Assembly: GCF_016651105.1 (NCBI RefSeq)
Contig: NZ_JAEKEL010000002.1
Location: 702,501-766,500 of the forward strand
Direction of reading: 5' to 3'
Origin: Pseudomonas sp. TH15
GTDB taxonomy: Bacteria > Pseudomonadota > Gammaproteobacteria > Pseudomonadales > Pseudomonadaceae
Length of the DNA stretch: 64,000 nt
Notes under the pieces: model-generated
What the model was told of the DNA's origin: nothing
Database searches by the model: none
The model's input: the letters and a program-made list of their open reading frames with translations, nothing else
Made by a program: the position numbers and the translations under genes
Part shown: piece after piece, positions 8,417 through 16,384 of the stretch
How positions within the stretch are numbered: position 1 is the stretch's first letter
Layout: every line of letters starts with the position of its first letter

Positions 8417-10939
8417 TCAACCTGCGGTTTCAGCAGCAATGGCCGCGTCGGCCAGGGTGTCCGGCGTGCACCGCAGGTCACCGATCATCAACACGTTGTT
8501 TTCGCTGCGATGACGACTGGCATCGAGGCGGAACTGGCAGAGCAATTGATTGCCCTGGCGCACTTCCAGCGTCGGCGCACCGGCGTTCATTTCCATGGAG
8601 AAGAACCCATCGACTTCAGTCACCCCGCGGCTGGCGTGATTGATCACGTGATGGCCCTTGAGCGGCTGTCCTTGGGAGTCGACCAGCCGCCCTAACACGG
8701 TCAGGGTTTTCATCACCCGCACCTTGCGATACTCCACGCCGCCCTTGTTCAGGTGATAACGGGTGCGCGGCGGGTCGATGCTGGCGGCAGGCACGTGATT
8801 ACCTTCGAAGTCGAAACTCACCGAACTGTTTTGATACGCGGTAATCGGGATGAAGTTTCGCCCAGGTTTCAGGGCTGCGCTGCCACCGCTGAAGTCGTCG
8901 GCGCGCAAGGCGATACCGTCGATATCGGACTCCACATCGACGATCATTCCGGCGCCACCTCGGTCGTGTTGACTGGTCATGGTCAGGTGTTGGCCGCTCA
9001 GGGCAACGGTGCTGTCCAGGTTGAGGCCGCCGGTGAGGTTGCCGTTGAACGATGAGCGCTGCACAAAGCCGTCACCGTTGACCGCGTCGCTCTGGAAGCT
9101 GCCAGTACCGGAAAGCCCCAAACCATAGGTGTCGGCGATCGCCGTGGCCGAGACGCTTTGCAGCAGGTGGTCTTGCAAATCCTTGCGGTACGTCAGGGAG
9201 GCATTGTTGTCACGCCCGCCATCGCGCGAAGTGCGAGAGCCGAGGCTGCCGGAAATCTGCTCGCCCGGTGCGCCCAGTGCCAGGTTGAGACTCAGGTCGA
9301 CCCCGCGATTGCGCGCATCGCCGCTGCTGTAACTGCCCGGGCGGTCGAACAATGCCAGCCGCCAGTTGGCATCACTGCCGAAGAACACGGTGCGCTGGGT
9401 CCAGCCCAGATCCACACCAACGCCTTCGGTATTGCCCTCGCTATGAGAAACCCGGGCATTTACCGAGTTTTTGCTGCTGACCCGATGATTGAGCGCCAGG
9501 GATGAGTTGCTGGTCTCGCCGACAAACACATTGCGTTGCCGCACCCGGGTGCCGTCCGACAGGGTGTCGTAGGTATCCGTGGTATCGAGCCAACTGCGGT
9601 TGTGGCTGAAGACCACACTGCCGGAGCCGTAGTTATAGAGGCTTTGCAGATCGACGCCGGTGCCGTGGTCTTGCGTCTGGTAGACGTTGGCGTACAGGCT
9701 GATGTGATTGGCCAGGGTCCAGTCGATGGACGTGCCGTATTGCAGTTTTTCGCGAATCTGCCGCGCCGACAGCCCGAGAATCACCCGTGGATGCATCAAG
9801 TAGTTGAGCGAAGCCCCGGCCGTCGCGCTGCCGCTGGCCTGTTGGTCCCAGTTACTCAGCAGCTTGGTTTCTTGCCCGGCAAACAGGTTGTAGCGCCAGC
9901 GCTCATCAAGGTTGCGCCAGTTGTTGGGCTTGTAGACCAGCTCCTGGCTGGTGCTGGTGATTTGGCCGTCTTCGATCAGCCGAACTTCCACTTCGTAGAT
10001 ACCGCCGGGCAGTGGTCGGGTGTCGAGGGTCTGCAGGCCGGCGGGCACCGATTGGGTGTTGATCAGCAAACCGTCGCGCAGGATCTCGACCGAAGCCTGG
10101 CGGTTGGCCGTGACGTAGATCGGATACACGCTGGGCATCGGGCTGTTGATTGCCAGGCTGTCGGAGCTGCCAAACATGACGCCGACGGCGGTGTCGGGGC
10201 TGGTGCCAAACGTTCGCGGTTGGCGGGTCAGCCCTTCTGAATTGGGGGTGAAATAACCCAGGCGTGCGAAGCTGCCTTGCAATTCGCGCTGGGTGTAAAG
10301 CTCATGTACCGCGTGGTAGAGCTGGTCATCCGGACCACCCAGCCGGGCCAGTTGCATGTTGAACGTCTGGCTCCAGCTGCCGAGGCTGCCACTGGCTTCC
10401 AGACCAAAGCGTCCGCCCAGGTCCTGGCCCTGACCACCATTGAGGTTGAGCTGATTGCGCAGCATCAGCCCGCTGCTGCCGCCTTCGGGCTGGTCGTAGT
10501 AGCGTTTGACTTCAGTGTCGCGCTCAGCGTTCTCGGTGAGGATCGATACCAGCGAGTTTTCCAGGTTGTAGTGCACCGCCAGCATCTGTTCCGGGCATTG
10601 TCCGATACAGTCGCCCAGCGCCACGCCGGGCTTGAGGTAACTGGCCCAGGTGTCGCGTTCGGCCGCCGTGAATCGGCTGTCGCTGGTGTCGGTAAATTCG
10701 AGCAGGGTGATGCGGTCATCGCGAGACAGCACGACCATCGCCTCCCCCAACGGCTGCTGATCAAGTTCCACGCGAACCGCCAGCGGCACATCAAAAAAAT
10801 GCTCCTCGAACTCCGCCGGCAGACCTTTGGCCTGGGCCAACAGACTTCGCGGTGTAGAACCGGTGGAAACCGGAGCCGCCGCCGCGCTGGCACAAAACAA
10901 CAGCGCAAGCGCAGCCGCGATGGGTGTCATCGGGAACAT
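8417..10939 (-). CDS. Outer-membrane fimbrial usher, CS1/TcfC type
   Basis: 840 residues from the ATG at 10939, chosen because a clean signal peptide follows (PIAAALALLFCASAAAA) and AAAGAG lies about 11 bases upstream; an in-frame ATG at 11017 would add 26 residues that do not look like a leader. The long beta-rich middle, with many alternating aromatic/polar strands and glycine turns (LNLNGGQGQDLGGRFGLE, YNYGSGSVVFSHNRSW), fits a large outer-membrane barrel. The C-terminal part (VLGRLVDSQGQPLKGHHV) is an immunoglobulin-like carboxypeptidase-regulatory fold as in ushers. It is the secretion and polymerisation pore for the fimbria encoded around it. Confidence 0.85.
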   Translation of the reverse strand: MFPMTPIAAALALLFCASAAAAPVSTGSTPRSLLAQAKGLPAEFEEHFFDVPLAVRVELDQQPLGEAMVVLSRDDRITLLEFTDTSDSRFTAAERDTWASYLKPGVALGDCIGQCPEQMLAVHYNLENSLVSILTENAERDTEVKRYYDQPEGGSSGLMLRNQLNLNGGQGQDLGGRFGLEASGSLGSWSQTFNMQLARLGGPDDQLYHAVHELYTQRELQGSFARLGYFTPNSEGLTRQPRTFGTSPDTAVGVMFGSSDSLAINSPMPSVYPIYVTANRQASVEILRDGLLINTQSVPAGLQTLDTRPLPGGIYEVEVRLIEDGQITSTSQELVYKPNNWRNLDERWRYNLFAGQETKLLSNWDQQASGSATAGASLNYLMHPRVILGLSARQIREKLQYGTSIDWTLANHISLYANVYQTQDHGTGVDLQSLYNYGSGSVVFSHNRSWLDTTDTYDTLSDGTRVRQRNVFVGETSNSSLALNHRVSSKNSVNARVSHSEGNTEGVGVDLGWTQRTVFFGSDANWRLALFDRPGSYSSGDARNRGVDLSLNLALGAPGEQISGSLGSRTSRDGGRDNNASLTYRKDLQDHLLQSVSATAIADTYGLGLSGTGSFQSDAVNGDGFVQRSSFNGNLTGGLNLDSTVALSGQHLTMTSQHDRGGAGMIVDVESDIDGIALRADDFSGGSAALKPGRNFIPITAYQNSSVSFDFEGNHVPAASIDPPRTRYHLNKGGVEYRKVRVMKTLTVLGRLVDSQGQPLKGHHVINHASRGVTEVDGFFSMEMNAGAPTLEVRQGNQLLCQFRLDASRHRSENNVLMIGDLRCTPDTLADAAIAAETAG

Positions 10940-11047
10940 GAACTGATTACTCTTTTTGTTTGACCGGCCGAACGCCGACCGGGCGCTAACTGATAGCGAC
11001 CGGCCGGGCGAACTCATCACCCATGACAGGCAATAGTGAAACGTGCC

Positions 11048-11539
11048 TTATGGCTTTACGCGTGGAATCGCGTCGAACATCACCACCGGTGTGGCGGTGT
11101 AAAGACCGAACTGGCCATCGGCAGGTTTGGCGGCCGTGATCACCAGGTCGGCACGCATGCCGCCGTTGGATTCGGTATCGCCTACAACTTCTTCAGATGC
11201 GCCGGTGAGGGTTCTACCGTTGAAGGTATAAGTCAGCGCAATGGTATTGGAACCGTTGAACAGTGGCTGTGGCCGGCCTTCGACATAAGCGCCGACGGCG
11301 CCCTGGCTGTGTTGAATGTCGTAAGTGCCACGAACCGGAGACAGCGTGCCGGCACCAATGACGTAGCGCATTTCTTCGTTTTTACCGAAGTTCGGATCGA
11401 CCGGCTGGGCGTGGAACACCTTGCTCGGAATGTCCGCGACGATATTGATCGAAGTTCGCGATTCTTCGGCCGCAAAGGCCACCGAAGCACTCAGTGTCAG
11501 CAAGACCAGAGGAGTAGCGATCGCAAGTTGCTTGAGCAT
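11048..11539 (-). CDS. CS1-type fimbrial major subunit (first gene of fimbrial operon)
   Basis: 163 residues with a strong AGGAAG ribosome-binding site, signal peptide MLKQLAIATPLVLLTLSASVAFA and mature start EESRTSINIVADIPSKVFHAQPVD. Length and sequence pattern match the CS1/cable pilin family (CblA, CooA, CfaB); such subunits lack the cysteine pair of type-1 pilins, and none is seen here. As promoter-proximal gene it is expected to be the most strongly expressed and to form the shaft. It is followed by usher, chaperone, second subunit and two adhesins, all on the same strand with short gaps, so one operon is likely. Confidence 0.85.
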   Translation of the reverse strand: MLKQLAIATPLVLLTLSASVAFAAEESRTSINIVADIPSKVFHAQPVDPNFGKNEEMRYVIGAGTLSPVRGTYDIQHSQGAVGAYVEGRPQPLFNGSNTIALTYTFNGRTLTGASEEVVGDTESNGGMRADLVITAAKPADGQFGLYTATPVVMFDAIPRVKP

Positions 11540-12075
11540 GATTAACTTCCTGTCATTTTCTTTGTGGGAATTGGCTGAAGTCCAGCGCTGCTTACAGGAT
11601 CGGAAGAGTCAATAAACCCTGCTTTAACCATGTAAGAAAGTGAACCTTCAGCGCCGAGGAATACTCCCCTATTCCCACCATGAAATAAGCAGGCTGTTTC
11701 CGGCGAACACGTAGCCAAAGTGCTATCAAACTTGAAAGAAAAATTGCAACTTTCAGGAAAAATAACAAGCTGACTGTAAGACCCGTACTACATCACGACA
11801 GACTTTAAAAACTAAGCGCCGCGCTACTTCTGTAAGACACAAACTACAGCGCCCATAAAACAAGGAAAGTGTTGATGCTTTAGAGTAATTAACCAAACTT
11901 AAATAACGCTGTATAGGGCTTTATTGTTTCCGTCGCGGCGAAAAACGCTTAACCGGTGCCCCCTTGCGGGCGCGTCGCGCTCGTGGTGGCGGTGACGACC
12001 GTTGGTCATTTGTGCTTGCACGATCCGTAAGATATATCTTAAGTTGTATCTAAACACGACGAGAGAACGCAAAAA
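11540..12075. promoter_or_regulatory. AT-rich divergent control region between fimbrial operon and padR-SIP pair
   Basis: This 536-base region without a convincing gene is visibly richer in A+T than its flanks. It contains four copies of the hexamer TGTAAG: at 11631, 11775 and 11831 on the plus strand, and at 11591-11596 on the minus strand. Two of them extend into the same 18-bp imperfect palindrome, TGTAAG-N6-ACTACA, at 11775-11792 and 11831-11848. The right end holds the palindromic operator of the padR gene. I could not pick a confident -35/-10 pair for the fimbrial operon. Confidence 0.6.
12028..12053. promoter_or_regulatory. Tandem palindromic operator before padR-SIP operon
   Basis: TAAGATATATCTTA at 12028-12041 is a perfect 14-bp palindrome. 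A second copy, TAAGTTGTATCTAA at 12040-12053, matches it at 11 of 14 positions and overlaps it by two bases. It ends 22 bases before the padR-like start codon, so bound protein would overlap the promoter. PadR-family repressors such as E. coli YqjI commonly autoregulate through such inverted repeats; that this protein binds here is inference. Confidence 0.6.
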
Positions 12076-12648
12076 ATGAGAGACCATCATTCCCACCGCG
12101 AACACGGTGACGGCCGCGACGGCTTCGAGAAACGCCCAGGCCGCGAACGCGGCGGCCGTGGCCCACGGGTCTTTGCCCCTGGCGATTTGAAACTGCTGTT
12201 ACTGGCGCTGATCGCCGAGCAGCCGTGCCACGGCTACGACCTGATCCGCCAGATCGAAGGCATGTTCGACGGTGCCTACAGCCCCAGCCCCGGGGTGATT
12301 TACCCAACCCTGACCTTTCTGGAAGAAAGCGAAATGATCGCCGGTGACGCCGAGGGCGGCAAAAAACGCTACAGCGTGACCGACGCCGGACGTCTATCCC
12401 TGAGTGACCAGGCGATTGCCCTGGAAGGTGTGCGGATGCGCATCGATGTCAGCAAACGCTCGCTGCGCGGCCATGATCGCCCGGCCGAAATCCATGAAGC
12501 GGTGCATAACCTGCGTCATGCACTGCAAATGCATCACGGGCGCTGGAGTGCGGAAGAAATCATCCGCGTGCGTGACCTGCTCAACGACACCGCCAAAGCC
12601 ATCGTCGACGGCCCCGCCGTTCAACCTGCCTCGGAGAAAGCCGAATGA
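12076..12648 (+). CDS. PadR-family transcriptional regulator, YqjI-like
   Basis: 190 residues. The N-terminus is histidine/arginine rich (MRDHHSHREHGDGRDG), followed by a PadR winged helix from about residue 38 (DLKLLLLALIAEQPCHGYDLIRQI, then SPGVIYPTLTFLEE) and a helical C-terminal dimerisation region. E. coli YqjI, a nickel-responsive PadR repressor, also has a His-rich N-terminal extension and controls the neighbouring ferric reductase gene yqjH. Here the next gene is the YqjH counterpart and overlaps by four bases (ATGA), so the parallel is strong. Metal response is inferred from the extension and from the homologue, not shown. GAGAG about ten bases before the ATG serves as the ribosome-binding site. 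Confidence 0.85.
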   Translation: MRDHHSHREHGDGRDGFEKRPGRERGGRGPRVFAPGDLKLLLLALIAEQPCHGYDLIRQIEGMFDGAYSPSPGVIYPTLTFLEESEMIAGDAEGGKKRYSVTDAGRLSLSDQAIALEGVRMRIDVSKRSLRGHDRPAEIHEAVHNLRHALQMHHGRWSAEEIIRVRDLLNDTAKAIVDGPAVQPASEKAE

Positions 12649-13433
12649 CTGCAGTCGATACCCAAACCATTCACCGCGTGATGCACGAAATCAAACGCCG
12701 CAAGCTTGAAGTGCTGCGTGTGGTCGACCTGACGCCTCGCATGCGTCGGATTACCTTGGGCGGGCCGGAACTGGCGGGCTTCGTCAGCCTCGGCACGGAC
12801 GACCACGTCAAACTGTTGTTCCCGCAGAACGCGGCGCAAACAGCGGCGCTGGAAACGATGGTACTTGGCGCTGGCAAGGACAACGGACCAATGCCCGAAA
12901 TGCGGGATTACACGCCGCGTCGCTACGACCTGGATTCGCTGGAGCTGGACATCGATTTCGTCCTGCACGGCGACGGCCCTGCCTCGACCTGGGCCGAGCA
13001 GGCCGAGCCGGGTCAGTTCCTGCACATCGGCGGGCCACGGGGTTCGATGATCGTGCCGGACATCTTCGACAGCTACCTGTTGATCGGCGACGAAACCGCC
13101 CTGCCCGCCATCGCCCGACGCCTGGAAGGCCTGGCGGCCAATCGCCGCGCGCTGGTGATCATCGAAGTGGCGAACGGCGCCGAACAGCAACGCCTGGAAA
13201 GCGCCGCGCAGGTCAATGTGATCTGGGTGTTGCGTGACGGCGGCAAGAACAACCTGCTGACTACCGTGAAGCAATTGCAGGTGCCGAGTGGCGATCTATA
13301 CGCGTGGATAGCGACCGAGACCAAAGTGTCACGGCAGATCCGCCGGGTGCTGCTGGATGAGCACGGGCTGGATGATCAGTTCGTCAAAGCGGTGGGCTAC
13401 TGGCGGGCGGATGGCACTCCTGAAGAGGAGTGA
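12645..13433 (+). CDS. Siderophore-interacting protein (NAD(P)H-dependent ferric reductase, YqjH/ViuB family)
   Basis: 262 residues of the FAD-binding ferric-siderophore reductase family. The FAD-binding motif appears as MRDYTPRRYD (the R-x-Y-[ST] signature). It is followed by DFVLHGDGPASTWAEQAEPG and LHIGGPRGS, and the NAD(P)H-binding half contains LLIGDETALPAI and the C-terminal WIATETKVSRQIR. The enzyme is cytosolic and releases iron from ferric siderophores by reduction. It is translationally coupled to the padR-like gene (ATGA overlap). No Fur box was recognised upstream of the pair. Confidence 0.9.
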   Translation: MTAVDTQTIHRVMHEIKRRKLEVLRVVDLTPRMRRITLGGPELAGFVSLGTDDHVKLLFPQNAAQTAALETMVLGAGKDNGPMPEMRDYTPRRYDLDSLELDIDFVLHGDGPASTWAEQAEPGQFLHIGGPRGSMIVPDIFDSYLLIGDETALPAIARRLEGLAANRRALVIIEVANGAEQQRLESAAQVNVIWVLRDGGKNNLLTTVKQLQVPSGDLYAWIATETKVSRQIRRVLLDEHGLDDQFVKAVGYWRADGTPEEE

Positions 13434-13454
13434 CACAAATCCGCTGTTTCTGGT

Positions 13455-13573
13455 GATCACCTGTGGTTGATGATTACCTGTGGTCAATGATGACCTGTGG
13501 TCAGCGATGACCTGTGGTCAGCGATGACCTGTGGTTACTGATGACCTGTGGTCAGTGATGACCTGTGGTTGGT
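13455..13573. repeat. 17-bp minisatellite, seven tandem copies
   Basis: Seven consecutive 17-bp units, consensus GATGACCTGTGGTCAGT, with two identical neighbouring copies and substitutions confined to a few positions. The array lies between two convergent genes. Its core ACCTGTGGT can pair with ACCACAGGT at 13583-13591, just after the array. The flank 13571-13592 read on the minus strand resembles the start of the long inverted-repeat elements at 24801 and 43748 (CCTGTGGTGAGGGG), suggesting the array grew from a remnant of one. Confidence 0.85.
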
Positions 13574-13628
13574 GATCCCCTCACCACAGGTTCTCATTCA
13601 CCAGAAGTTCTCATCCAGCACATGTTCC

Positions 13629-14276
13629 TCACTGATGTGAAGATCGGGTTGCGCGCCAGCGGTCGAGGCCGATTACCAGCAACCCGATCACCACAAACCC
13701 CACCAATATCCCCCCGGCATTAATAAACACCTGTGGATAACCCAACACCGCCACATCAATGAACGGATACGCATACGCGCCCAGCAAATGCCCGCGCAGC
13801 AAGGCGTAGATGAAATACACCAGCGGATAAATCAGCCACAGTGGCAGATGCCACAGGCGCAATCTGCCCTTCGGTACGCAAAACCACCAATACCCCAAAA
13901 ACAGCAGCGGCATTACGTCGTGCAGCAATTCATCAGCAACAAACTGCCAACCCTCCGGATGCCACAAATGCCGTAGCAAAATACTGTAGGCCAGACCGAC
14001 CACGACAATACTCACGGCAATCCCGCTACTCACCCACGGCTTTAAAAACCAGCGGCGTGCGGCGGATTCGCGATCAGTTACAGCGCAGGTCAACACCGTC
14101 GCCACCAGCGTGTTCGTCCAAATCGTGAAGTAACTGAAAAAGCTCACCAGCCCGCCCAACAGACTGGCGTTGACGCTCAAACGCGCGAAGAAAATCAGAT
14201 AAAGCTGAATAGCCAATCCCGCCCAACCCAATACGGCAGCGCAAGTGATCAGGCGTCGCCGCCAGACGGCGTCCAT
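13629..14276 (-). CDS. Pr6Pr family membrane protein
   Basis: 215 residues with about six transmembrane helices (AAVLGWAGLAIQLYLIFFA, VSSGIAVSIVVVGLAYSILL, LPLWLIYPLVYFIYALL, GGILVGFVVIGLLVIGL) and short loops. Features shared with Pr6Pr/FAR-17a-like proteins are FFSYFTIWTNTLVA after helix 1 and LLHDVMPLLFLGYWW in the middle. The function of bacterial members is unknown. The ATG at 14276 lies one base after the neighbouring VF530 gene ends at 14278 when read on the minus strand, so the two may be co-transcribed. Confidence 0.8.
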   Translation of the reverse strand: MDAVWRRRLITCAAVLGWAGLAIQLYLIFFARLSVNASLLGGLVSFFSYFTIWTNTLVATVLTCAVTDRESAARRWFLKPWVSSGIAVSIVVVGLAYSILLRHLWHPEGWQFVADELLHDVMPLLFLGYWWFCVPKGRLRLWHLPLWLIYPLVYFIYALLRGHLLGAYAYPFIDVAVLGYPQVFINAGGILVGFVVIGLLVIGLDRWRATRSSHQ

Positions 14277-14277
14277 C

Positions 14278-14508
14278 TCAGACCGGGCGCTTGGTGCGCA
14301 TCAACTTCACGTACAGATGTTCAACCTTCTCCCGCGCCCACGGGGTTTTGCGCAGGAAGGTCAGGCTCGATTTGACGCTCGGATCGCTTTTGAAGCAGCG
14401 AATGTCGATACGCTCGGCCAGCCCCGACCATTCGTAGTGCTCGACCAGGACGTTGAGGATCTGTTCCAGGGTCACGCCGTGCAGCGGGTTGTTGTTCAGT
14501 TCGGTCAT
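14278..14508 (-). CDS. VF530 family DNA-binding protein
   Basis: 76 residues, one compact helical domain: NPLHGVTLEQILNVLVEHYEW, GLAERIDIRCF and SSLTFLRKTPWAREKVE are hallmark segments of the VF530 (DUF2132) family. The family founder has a structure suggesting DNA binding, but no biological role is established that I know of. It is the upstream partner of the Pr6Pr membrane protein. Confidence 0.9.
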   Translation of the reverse strand: MTELNNNPLHGVTLEQILNVLVEHYEWSGLAERIDIRCFKSDPSVKSSLTFLRKTPWAREKVEHLYVKLMRTKRPV

Positions 14509-14808
14509 GCCGGGCCTTTGCGCGAAGAAAGAATAAAGAAGCCGCGCACCTTAGCCGAGGGGGTGATCGGGTGGAAGGCCTACCTTCAAATGTAGGCCAA
14601 CCCGCAAAGATCGCAGGCCAGCACACGGCCCACAATGCGCCCGTTTGCCGCACTGTTACCGATTGCGAAATGCTGCATGTCTGCAAAAGCCCTTTGTCTT
14701 TTTGTTACAGATCATTATCCTGCCGCCCTTAAGCTGAAACGCTTCACTGCCTGCGACATATTGAAGCGCTCGAATTGCATCCCGAAAACACCAAAAAAAG
14801 ACTTATCC
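14509..14808. other. Intergenic region before oprB-like porin
   Basis: About 300 bases between divergent genes. It holds one hairpin, GGCCTAC/GTAGGCC (14577-14583 with 14592-14598), without a T tract. The frame of the porin is open upstream to 14635 but gives no plausible signal peptide there. I could not pick a confident promoter. Confidence 0.4.
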
Positions 14809-16170
14809 ATGCCCGATTTTTCCTTCTCCCGAGACAGCGCTACCTCAGTACTGCGCACCCTTGGCGGCTGCACCGCGCTGGGCCTCGCCACCTGCGTTCA
14901 CGCGGCCCCGGCCTTTGATAGCGACTCACCGTGGATGCTCGGTGACTGGAACGGCACGCGCAGCGAACTTTCGGAAAAAGGCTATGACTTCAAAGTCGAT
15001 TACACCGGCGAAATGGGCAGCAACCTGCATGGCGGCTATGACCACGACCGCACCGCCCGCTACAGCGACCAGTTCGGCCTCGGCACGCACCTGGACCTGC
15101 AGAAGATCCTCGGTTGGGACGACGCCGAATTTCAACTAACCATCACCGAACGCAACGGCAACAACATCAGCAACGACCGGATCAACGATCCACGCGTCGG
15201 CGGCTTCACTTCGGCCCAGGAAGTCTGGGGCCGTGGCCAGACCTGGCGCCTGACGCAGATGTGGTATCAGCAGAAATTCTTCGACCAGAAGCTCGACATC
15301 AAGGTCGGCCGCTTTGGCGAAGGCGAAGACTTCAACAGCTTCCCGTGCGACTTCCAGAACCTGGCCTTCTGTGGCTCGCAGGTCGGCAACTGGGTCGGCG
15401 GCATCTGGTACAACTGGCCGGTCAGCCAATGGGCAATGCGGGTCAAATATCACCTGACGCCGGAGCTCTACGCGCAAATCGGCGCCTATGAGCAGAACCC
15501 CTCGAACCTCGATCGCGGCAATGGCTTCAAGCTCAGCGGCAGCGGCACCCAAGGCGCGATCCTGCCGATTGAACTGGTCTGGTCGCCGAAGCTCAATGGC
15601 CTGCCGGGCGAGTACCGCGCCGGTTATTACTACAGCAACGCCAAGGCCACAGACGCCTACAAAGACAGCAATGGCCAGCCCGCAGCGCTGAGCGGCGAAG
15701 CGTATCGCAGCGCGTCGAGCAAGCACGGCGTGTGGCTGGGTGTGCAGCAGCAGATCACCAGCCGCGCCAGCGACAACTCCCGTGGCTTGAGCGTGTTCGC
15801 CAACGGCACGATGCACGACAAGAAGACCAACGCCATCGACAACTACGTCCAGGCGGGCGTCGTCTACAAAGGCTTGTTCGATGCGCGCACCAAAGACGAC
15901 ATCGGTTTCGCCCTGGCCCGGGTTCACGTTAACCCGGCCTATCGCAAGAACGCCGAGGCGACCAATCAGGCCCGTGCCGTCTACGACTACGACGACCCAT
16001 CGTTCCTGCCGCCGCAAGACACCGAATACAGCGCCGAACTCTATTACGGCGTGCACGTCACCAACTGGCTGACCGTGCGCCCGAACCTGCAATACATCCG
16101 CCACCCCGGTGGCGTGGACGAGGTCGATGACGCGCTGATTGGCGGGATCAAAATCACCTCATCGTTCTAA
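14809..16170 (+). CDS. oprB: Carbohydrate-selective porin, OprB family
   Basis: 453 residues from the ATG at 14809. This start gives the signal peptide ending TALGLATCVHA and mature APAFDSDSPWMLGDWNGTR, the usual OprB beginning. The rest is a 16-strand-barrel pattern with VGRFGEGEDFNSFPCDFQNLAFCGSQVGNW, aromatic girdle residues and the C-terminal GGIKITSSF ending in phenylalanine, the outer-membrane insertion signal. OprB porins admit glucose and other sugars. The next gene is the periplasmic glucose dehydrogenase, so the pair forms a glucose uptake and oxidation unit. Paralogues exist in Pseudomonas, so the exact sugar is uncertain. The ribosome-binding site is weak (AAAAGA). Confidence 0.85.
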   Translation: MPDFSFSRDSATSVLRTLGGCTALGLATCVHAAPAFDSDSPWMLGDWNGTRSELSEKGYDFKVDYTGEMGSNLHGGYDHDRTARYSDQFGLGTHLDLQKILGWDDAEFQLTITERNGNNISNDRINDPRVGGFTSAQEVWGRGQTWRLTQMWYQQKFFDQKLDIKVGRFGEGEDFNSFPCDFQNLAFCGSQVGNWVGGIWYNWPVSQWAMRVKYHLTPELYAQIGAYEQNPSNLDRGNGFKLSGSGTQGAILPIELVWSPKLNGLPGEYRAGYYYSNAKATDAYKDSNGQPAALSGEAYRSASSKHGVWLGVQQQITSRASDNSRGLSVFANGTMHDKKTNAIDNYVQAGVVYKGLFDARTKDDIGFALARVHVNPAYRKNAEATNQARAVYDYDDPSFLPPQDTEYSAELYYGVHVTNWLTVRPNLQYIRHPGGVDEVDDALIGGIKITSSF

Positions 16171-16187
16171 CCCACACCACACCCCCC

Positions 16188-16277
16188 TGTGGGAGCGAGC
16201 TTGCTCGCGATAGCAATTTCAACTTCACCAAAGAAGTCGACTGACACACCGCTTTCGCGAGCAGGCTCGCTCCCACA
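16188..16277. repeat. REPIN (inverted REP pair, GTGGGAGCGAGC type)
   Basis: CTGTGGGAGCGAGCTTGCTC opposes GAGCAGGCTCGCTCCCACA about 55 bases later. The left arm directly follows the porin stop codon. It may stabilise the oprB mRNA end. Confidence 0.9.
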
Positions 16278-16384
16278 TGAAATTCGTTAGCTAGACAAGT
16301 TTTTATCTGAACCAATACCCACGCCTGATCGTCATCTACAGTGAACTAGCGCGGGACTACTTAAACGTCACGGAGAACCACACT

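Noticed and set aside
11899..12307. Short minus-strand frames over the padR start and upstream region
   Set aside because: They overlap the operator and the His-rich coding start, are arginine-rich by codon mirroring and have no start signals.
13455..13573. Tandem repeat as a CRISPR array
   Set aside because: Units follow one another directly without spacers, are only 17 bp long, and no cas gene is present.
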